From: an uncultured Bacteroidales bacterium
GTDB lineage: Bacteria; Bacteroidota; Bacteroidia; Bacteroidales; Bacteroidaceae
NCBI GenBank assembly: GCA_937906165.1
Contig: CALCYA010000007.1
Span: 1 to 38,041 of the forward strand
DNA length: 38,041 nt
Direction: 5' to 3'
Shown here one piece after another: positions 32,573 to 38,041 of this stretch. The notes under the pieces were generated by a model that was not told the DNA's origin, searched no databases, and saw nothing but the letters and a program-made list of their open reading frames with translations. Numbering within the stretch: position 1 is the first letter of the stretch; each line of letters begins with the position of its first letter. A program made the translations under genes and the position numbers.

Positions 32573-35500
32573 TTAGTAGCCTAATTTAGTAATGTTGCCT
32601 AATCTGTCAACTTTGACAGGAATACATACTTCTTTAATCATCTCACCTGTTATTGCACGTTCCATTTTGTTTAAAGATGAAAACTCAACTTTGTCAATAA
32701 TCGAACTTGCAACGTTCGCTTTTATATAAAAACATTGATTGCCTGATGATGATACCATTTTGTATAGTTGTCCAGTATCTAATTGGTTATAGATGTACGC
32801 ATTCGCCTTTTCTTCTTTTGTTGGTACATATACCAAATCATTGGGAGATAATACAAATTTAGGCTCGTTGCCATTGTCGTCTGCTGGCACCGGAGGCAAT
32901 CCTTGTTTTAACCTTTCTATAACAATATGCAATGGTATTGTTGCATACTTCCTTTCTTTTGTAAATTCACCGGTACACTTGTCTAATTTCTCTATTTCAT
33001 AAATAGCAAAATAGAGATTGGTCCCTTTTGCTGCTTCAACAAACTTTGTTGATTTGTTACTCTTTTTGCCAATTGCAAACTTCTCGGCTTTCTCGTATAC
33101 ACGTACTTTATTTATCGGCTGATGAAATTTTCCATTGTTTAGCATAACAATGTTCTTGTTCATTTCATCGATGCCGTCGGGCGAGAACGCTAATTTGGGG
33201 TCATTGTCCTTTAACTCTAAATGACGTAGCAATATTTTCTGAATACCTGTATCGGTTATGCTCTCTTCAATCTTCTTTTTATCAAAACTTGTATCAATTG
33301 GTTTTCTTGTTGCAAAGAACCTGTCCTTTGTCTCTTTTGTGAAATAGTAGACCTTGACTTTTGAAGGGTTAATGTCTTGCCAGATATCTCTATTTACCTC
33401 TAAATATTTCTTTATTTTTTTTGCATCATATCCCTCTTTTAGCAATTCTTGTAATTTATACTTGAACTCCTTGTCAACTATTCGTGAAGGATTCTTTATG
33501 GCTTCATTCAAAGAAACCTCTTTTATCTTACGCAGGTTTACCTCGCCAAAAACGGTGTCCTTGTGCATAGGCTTGCGTATGGCCCAATTGCAACCGGTTT
33601 GCTTGATCCGTTCCTTTTTTCCGTTCTCAATGCGTGTGTATGTGTTTGTCGCTTTGTTTATAATGCGTAAGTTTTGTTTGAAACTGACAATGATATCATT
33701 GATGGTATGATATACATCTTGTGTGAATGTGTCCCAAGGTTTCTTTATTGTCCATTTGTAGTTGCCGCTTTCTTCTTTTATCTTGTCGCACAGCAGTGTC
33801 TGCAAATCGTGACGAGATATTTTTGATTTTACACTTGCAGCTTCGTTGTTCAGGTAGTTGACGATGTTTCTGTTGGCACATGCAATAACAATGGCGTCCA
33901 TCGCGTGGTGGCGATGGTCAATACGTTTTTTGTTGAAGCCTTTTTGTAACTCCAGCGGCAGCGATGGTATTTCGTGCCCGTTTGCATTCATGGTCGTAAA
34001 TTGTGCTGTGTCCTGTATTTTATTCAAACGTATGAAGCGAGGTAATATGATCCTGTTCCAAACATCATTTATGCCCCAGTCTCTTTTTAGTCTGTCGGTA
34101 ACGCCACCGGTGCAGGTTATTACATTCTTGGAAATAGCCTCTTCTTCGCCTTCTTCCCGTACTATGTTTGATAATAGGCCTTTTACAACCTTGCTTATGT
34201 ATCGGCTGTCATTCAGTTGTCGGGCAATGAAATCTTCGGGTATTGTGTCCATCATAAGCTTGCGCATCTTTACTCTGTTCTGGCTGTAATTGTCTTTTAT
34301 AAATTGCTCATACTCGCCAACAGTAAAGATTTTAACAACTTTTCCGTTAGATAGCTCTACTTTTCGCCCGTTTTCATCTTTTATGAATTCAAAACCTAAT
34401 CGTCTGTCCTTTAATTTGTTAATCTCGGATTCGCAAATGACCTTGTTCGATAGCGAGTCATCGAAATAACGCGATTGTGGAATTACATGCTCTATTTCAT
34501 ATGCAGGTGTGAACAATTTAGCCAATGGTATCGACTGTCCGGTGTATGGGGAACGGTATTTCTGTTCCAACCATAGTTTGTATCTTAAGACTTCGCTCCT
34601 TGTTGGTTGTTTCTTATTGTCGTTTTCCTTGAACTTCTTTAAAATAGTTTCAATCTCTTCAGGAAGATTGCTTATTGAGTTCAGAACTCCATCTTCATAT
34701 ATACGCAGTATCTCTTGTTGGCTTGGTGAATATGGGCGAACATTCTCAATCTCAAATTCCGGGTTTGCAAACTCCATCAGTAATGTTTTGATGCGAAGGT
34801 TTGCATTCTCGTTCTTTAAAATCTGTTGCGTCATTTTTTTACGCTTGTCCGCAGGATTCTTCATCTCTCGTCCAAGCTCAATATGTATTTCGTCAATATT
34901 GCCGTGCTTTTTCCAAATATCCCGAACAGTGCGAAGGGTTTCTGTTATGACTTGCTCTACAATAGGGTTGCGTAAGGAGTGTTGCTTGAATGAATCCAAG
35001 TACCTTTGCAAATCTTCAGGTGTGTTCCATTTTGTAACATCCTTTGCTTCGGAATGTCTGTTGTATACAATGTAGCAGGCAAGCCAAAGCGGTAGTGCTC
35101 TGAAGTCGGATATATTTGTGAGATTAAATGCCTTCTCCCTAACACGGTTCTTTATATTCTCGTCATATTCCCCTGTAACAATTCTGTCAATTCGTTCAAG
35201 AGTCTTTTTGTCAATGTTTGTTGGCAACCAATACTTGCCCATTCTCATTATTGGTAGCAACTTCTTGATTGCTTTTGCAGAATATGCGCCATATTCTTTC
35301 TTGAATGGAGGAAATTTCTGGAATGTAGCGGTGAAAGAATCCTCCAAACCGTATGTGTCTGCAAATTTCTGCAATGCTTTTGTCAGTTCCTGTTTATCTT
35401 CTACTGAGTACAAGATGTGCCATAATCTTTCTTCTATTTCCGGTGTCAGGAATTCTGGCTCTACATTGGCCTTGGATAAGTATGATAGTATTTGTGCACG

Positions 35501-37057
35501 TGTTTCGTTGCAGGGGTAGTCTTTATCTTCTACATAGTTCCAACGATAGCTATCAATGTTCTTCTTTAAACCAAATACGGGGTATTTCAAGAACGCTTTT
35601 TGATTGATAACTGATTTTTTATTCAACCAATCGAACAATGCTACATAATCATCTTCATTACTCAAAAATTCCTTTGTAATATCCTCGTCATTACCCAATC
35701 CTTTCTTGTAGATGCGTAAATTGCAGATGAATTGCCAAAGCCTGAACTCTTGATACAGAGGGTGGGATTTTGCAATACATTTTATGCCGTAGCTCTTTTT
35801 CTCCCCTGTTTCCTTGTCAAAAACGGTATGTTCTTCGTATGGACAATTGGATATCAACGATTTCTTCGTTTTTAAAGGACGCTGATAGAATATAATGTCT
35901 TCAACAAACAAGTAGGTGAAATTCCTGTTTGCAATGTTCTGCCTGTAGGCTTCATTGCTCGGATATAGTTCTTCTATACAGTGATTGTATAATTCCCTGT
36001 CTTGTAGCTCGGTGTGGAACTCGGTTTGTTTTTCAATAATTTGGATTAATTCGTCTTTGTAGAATTTTCTTTCTATGGTATGTACCAATTTGCCCCGCAC
36101 TTTCTGATTCGGGTTCTGGAGAAGCGTGTCGTAAATATATGTACCGACCGTTTTGCCGGAATGTTCGATGTCTGATTGCGTCCTTTCCTTGATTAGTGTC
36201 CAGTCATCCTCACCAGGAGAACGAAATGAACGTTTGACGTTACCCTCTTTATCCATTTTGGGAGAACCGTCCTCGTTTATGTCTGTTGTGACAATGAATT
36301 CTTTCGTTTTGCCAACCCAATCTAAAGGAATGCTACTTGTGCGGCGGTATATCCATCCATTTTCAAGACGTATATTGTACCAAGTGTCTTTGCCTCTCTT
36401 CTCGCCGGAGTCTTCTACGGACAGGACTTTTAATGCTACATATTCAATCGTTTTATTCTTGTCTGTCTCGCTCTCTTCTCCTCTTAATTGATAATATCCA
36501 CGTTTTTGGTTGAAATTCAATAATACCCAAGCCAGCTCCTCTTTTGATATCTTTTGAGTCAGAGCTTTCTTGCGTAAATAATAAATAGTCCAATCGTATG
36601 GTATTTTCTTGTCTCTAAAGTCTGGATGTAGCGATTTAAAGTCTTGCAACATCTCATTGAAAGAACTCTGGAACAGGAAATGATAATTGCCTATACTATC
36701 CTTTTCCCAAGCTAATTTAGGCTCTTCCCCTTCTTTTATTTTCCCGTAACGTGTTAGTGCCTGTGAATAGTGAACTGGCAGGAAACCGATTACGTCAAGA
36801 ACCCTGTGTAAACGCTCTCTTCGTTGTATGCCTCGTTCTGTCAGATGCCTGACACCTCTTAGACGTGTTCTTTCGGCAGTCTGTGAAATTGTATTGCCAC
36901 GGTCGAAATCACCGAGGATAGCTGCGTCCATTGGGATAATGCGGCTGCCGGCAGCCTCTATTTTATTCAAATTAAAATTATCATCATTCTTTTCTGCCAA
37001 TAATACAGCCCAGCCAATGCTGTTGGTTCCTAAGTCCAAACCTAAAATCCTTTTCAT
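32573..37057 (-). CDS. cas9: Type II-C Cas9 nuclease
   Basis: This 1,494-aa RNA-guided DNA nuclease is of the large Bacteroidota kind (the compact II-C Cas9s are about 1,000-1,100 aa). All catalytic parts are seen: RuvC-I D8 in ILGLDLGTNSIGW, an arginine-rich bridge helix (61-87), RuvC-II E727 in IHIELGREMKN, the HNH site H857 (EHVIPQS) with N871 and N880, and RuvC-III HHAMD with D1054. It should therefore cut both strands. The PAM cannot be read. It is the first gene of the operon cas9-rhuM-cas1-cas2; no csn2 or cas4 is present, which with the small gene set makes it II-C. It has its own promoter 24 bases upstream and a divergent tracrRNA. Confidence 0.98.
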   Translation of the reverse strand: MKRILGLDLGTNSIGWAVLLAEKNDDNFNLNKIEAAGSRIIPMDAAILGDFDRGNTISQTAERTRLRGVRHLTERGIQRRERLHRVLDVIGFLPVHYSQALTRYGKIKEGEEPKLAWEKDSIGNYHFLFQSSFNEMLQDFKSLHPDFRDKKIPYDWTIYYLRKKALTQKISKEELAWVLLNFNQKRGYYQLRGEESETDKNKTIEYVALKVLSVEDSGEKRGKDTWYNIRLENGWIYRRTSSIPLDWVGKTKEFIVTTDINEDGSPKMDKEGNVKRSFRSPGEDDWTLIKERTQSDIEHSGKTVGTYIYDTLLQNPNQKVRGKLVHTIERKFYKDELIQIIEKQTEFHTELQDRELYNHCIEELYPSNEAYRQNIANRNFTYLFVEDIIFYQRPLKTKKSLISNCPYEEHTVFDKETGEKKSYGIKCIAKSHPLYQEFRLWQFICNLRIYKKGLGNDEDITKEFLSNEDDYVALFDWLNKKSVINQKAFLKYPVFGLKKNIDSYRWNYVEDKDYPCNETRAQILSYLSKANVEPEFLTPEIEERLWHILYSVEDKQELTKALQKFADTYGLEDSFTATFQKFPPFKKEYGAYSAKAIKKLLPIMRMGKYWLPTNIDKKTLERIDRIVTGEYDENIKNRVREKAFNLTNISDFRALPLWLACYIVYNRHSEAKDVTKWNTPEDLQRYLDSFKQHSLRNPIVEQVITETLRTVRDIWKKHGNIDEIHIELGREMKNPADKRKKMTQQILKNENANLRIKTLLMEFANPEFEIENVRPYSPSQQEILRIYEDGVLNSISNLPEEIETILKKFKENDNKKQPTRSEVLRYKLWLEQKYRSPYTGQSIPLAKLFTPAYEIEHVIPQSRYFDDSLSNKVICESEINKLKDRRLGFEFIKDENGRKVELSNGKVVKIFTVGEYEQFIKDNYSQNRVKMRKLMMDTIPEDFIARQLNDSRYISKVVKGLLSNIVREEGEEEAISKNVITCTGGVTDRLKRDWGINDVWNRIILPRFIRLNKIQDTAQFTTMNANGHEIPSLPLELQKGFNKKRIDHRHHAMDAIVIACANRNIVNYLNNEAASVKSKISRHDLQTLLCDKIKEESGNYKWTIKKPWDTFTQDVYHTINDIIVSFKQNLRIINKATNTYTRIENGKKERIKQTGCNWAIRKPMHKDTVFGEVNLRKIKEVSLNEAIKNPSRIVDKEFKYKLQELLKEGYDAKKIKKYLEVNRDIWQDINPSKVKVYYFTKETKDRFFATRKPIDTSFDKKKIEESITDTGIQKILLRHLELKDNDPKLAFSPDGIDEMNKNIVMLNNGKFHQPINKVRVYEKAEKFAIGKKSNKSTKFVEAAKGTNLYFAIYEIEKLDKCTGEFTKERKYATIPLHIVIERLKQGLPPVPADDNGNEPKFVLSPNDLVYVPTKEEKANAYIYNQLDTGQLYKMVSSSGNQCFYIKANVASSIIDKVEFSSLNKMERAITGEMIKEVCIPVKVDRLGNITKLGY

Positions 37058-37080
37058 CGTGATTTGTTTTTGTTATATCA

Positions 37081-37112
37081 CAAAAATAACCAATGATTAT
37101 AGTAATTCCAAA
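37081..37112 (-). promoter_or_regulatory. cas9 promoter
   Basis: On minus: TTTG (37112-37109), 20 nt, TATTTTTG (37088-37081): an almost ideal Bacteroidota promoter. The leader would be about 17-20 nt. It is back to back with the tracrRNA promoter, so the two are likely co-regulated. Confidence 0.8.
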
Positions 37113-37121
37113 TAAATGTAC

Positions 37122-37129
37122 TATATTTG
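37122..37129 (+). promoter_or_regulatory. tracrRNA promoter -7 box
   Basis: TATATTTG fits TAnnTTTG and places the start at about 37134, exactly at the first base of the anti-repeat. The -33 element is weak. Confidence 0.65.
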
Positions 37130-37133
37130 CTGA

Positions 37134-37215
37134 ACTAAATGAAGCAAATCACAATAAGGATTATTCCGTTGTGAAAACATTCAAGGCGGGGCTGATAGCC
37201 TCGCCTTTTCTTTGT
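37134..37215 (+). ncRNA. tracrRNA
   Basis: The anti-repeat ACTAAAT-GAAGCAAATCACAAT (37134-37155) is complementary to bases 1-24 of the CRISPR repeat except for a 2-base gap and one end mismatch. A short GGA/TCC stem follows (37157-37167). A strong terminator hairpin comes next, AAGGCG.GGCT (37183-37193) with AGCC.CGCCTT (37197-37207), followed by TTTCTTTG. The whole RNA is about 80 nt. It duplexes with crRNA for processing and Cas9 loading. It is divergent from cas9, with no other gene in between. Confidence 0.9.
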
Positions 37216-37311
37216 CTTCTATTTAATGTTTCCGATGATACTGTCGGCATAAGTGTACCGTTCAGACCTTGAAATAGTCATTCAATTGAATGGTGTGATA
37301 ATACAATTTTA

Positions 37312-37337
37312 AGCCCTCCCACATGAGGGGGGGCTTT
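37312..37337 (+). terminator. Terminator hairpin next to the doxX stop
   Basis: AAGCCCTCCC (37312-37321) pairs with GGGGGGGCTT (with G-U/slip) and is followed on plus by TTTTATTT. It ends at the doxX stop codon. The U-tract favours plus-strand transcripts (read-through from the tracrRNA side), but the stem can also act for doxX. Confidence 0.6.
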
Positions 37338-37769
37338 TTATTTCATCTTCTTCATGATGACGTCCACCGAGAAATCTCCGGGTCCGCTGAAGAACATCAG
37401 CACAAAGATTGTGAGGTAGGTGATTGCGGGTTCCATCTTGCTTAACGGGTCGCCTGCGTGTACGAACAGCAATGCTACACACATTGTGAAAATCATTGGA
37501 ATAAGGCTCAGACGGAACAGGGCCCCCAAGATGAATCCGAACGCGCATAGGATTTCGGCGAAGATTGCCAACCAGAATGACAGTGTAGCGCCTAACCCGA
37601 TTGGGTCGGGGAATGTCTCGGTGGCATTGTTGAACATTATCCATTTGGCAATGCCGTGGCTCATGAACATGAAACCGAAGATGATGCGTGCGACAAGCAG
37701 GAACAGTGACTGCGCCACAGTGGTTTCCGGCTCGTTGAAAAGATAGTAGTGGGTTTTCTTCTTAGACAT
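37338..37769 (-). CDS. DoxX-family membrane protein
   Basis: This 143-aa DoxX protein has four transmembrane helices (about residues 19-38, 60-80, 85-105, 115-132), with the family features ARIIFGFMFMSHGIAKW near helix 1 and FAEILCAFGFILGALFRL. DoxX proteins are small membrane proteins linked to quinone or thiosulfate oxidation and redox stress in other bacteria; the role here is not known. I start at ATG 37769 (MSKKKTHYY). An upstream in-frame ATG at 37805 gives 12 more residues, but these lie in a strong inverted repeat. Confidence 0.88.
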   Translation of the reverse strand: MSKKKTHYYLFNEPETTVAQSLFLLVARIIFGFMFMSHGIAKWIMFNNATETFPDPIGLGATLSFWLAIFAEILCAFGFILGALFRLSLIPMIFTMCVALLFVHAGDPLSKMEPAITYLTIFVLMFFSGPGDFSVDVIMKKMK

Positions 37770-37810
37770 GATATGCGGTATTTCTTTTTGTAAGAAACAC
37801 CGCATATCAT
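37768..37810. repeat. Strong inverted repeat over the doxX start codon
   Basis: ATGATATGCGGT (37768-37779) and ACCGCATATCAT (37799-37810) are perfect complements, extended inside by TTTCTT/AAGAAA. The doxX ATG (37769-37767) is at the edge of the stem. It may be an operator or an RNA hairpin that hides the start. Confidence 0.75.
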
Positions 37811-38041
37811 CTGTTTGTTCAAGCCTGCTTTTATTGGCTCACCGGCAAAGTCTGGGGGCTAAGCAAAAAGTTGAGTGATTTAGAAAAAGAGAGTAACAGA
37901 GCGAAAATACTATTGCAATGAAAAGTCCTGTATTTTTATATGCTTGGCTTCAACGCATTCGTTTTGAGATTCTTCGCTTCGCTCATAATGATAGGTACGC
38001 GGTCCGTCCTCTTGCACAGGTAATTTCTCAAAACTTCCGGC
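37811..38041. other. Intergenic tail, no gene seen
   Basis: I see no coding frame, tRNA or repeat in these 231 bases. A -7-like TATTTTCG (minus, 37909-37902) might serve doxX. Confidence 0.4.

Noticed and set aside
37222..37311. Additional anti-repeat or second tracrRNA
   Set aside because: No stretch complementary to the repeat beyond 37155 was found.

Overview
The window reads as a chromosomal segment of a gut-type Bacteroidales (phylum Bacteroidota). The evidence is repeated promoters of the Bacteroidota form (TTTG or TTG, about 18-21 nt, then TAnnTTTG), few Shine-Dalgarno sites, a CotH/lamin-tail exported protein with a type-IX-secretion-like C-terminus, and a large type II-C Cas9 whose 47-bp repeat begins GTTGTGATTTGC. 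I cannot fix the genus.

Layout. (1) Positions 1-13.9 kb are an AT-rich accessory island. It holds an AbiEi/AbiEii type IV toxin-antitoxin pair, a complete Gabija system (gajA-gajB, overlapping), a HIT-domain protein paired with a four-helix membrane protein, and a membrane-anchored PD-(D/E)XK nuclease-like protein divergent from a 74-aa protein. Next come an N-terminally cut restriction-type helicase abutting an N-terminally cut IS256/Mutator-like transposase, a cluster of tiny zinc-ribbon ORFs, a 22-bp inverted repeat pair, a tyrosine recombinase and a membrane/coiled-coil protein. (2) From 13.95 to 24.06 kb the DNA is more GC-rich and core-like. On the minus strand are an alpha/beta hydrolase, a membrane-anchored MurF-type ligase, a D-Ala-D-Ala-type ligase, an exported alpha/beta hydrolase, umuD and umuC. 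Then come an SGNH hydrolase (minus) and a divergent mutS2 (plus). (3) 24.1-28.96 kb is one 1,615-aa exported CotH protein. (4) 29.1-37.2 kb is a complete type II-C CRISPR-Cas locus. The array is read on the plus strand. The operon cas9-rhuM-cas1-cas2 is read on the minus strand. The tracrRNA is divergent from cas9. (5) A DoxX protein closes the window.

How it works together. The left island stacks defences with different logics: abortive infection (AbiE), DNA sensing and cutting (Gabija), and two membrane-linked candidates of unknown mechanism. The right locus supplies adaptive immunity. Its two most unusual points are a RhuM-family gene lying inside the cas operon, 1 nt after cas9 and 16 nt before cas1, and a CRISPR repeat that contains a near-consensus Bacteroidota promoter, so each spacer may have its own start site. 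The tracrRNA, its anti-repeat, its terminator and the cas9 promoter can all be read directly. A possible recombinase-controlled switch lies between the tyrosine recombinase and the zinc-ribbon ORFs.
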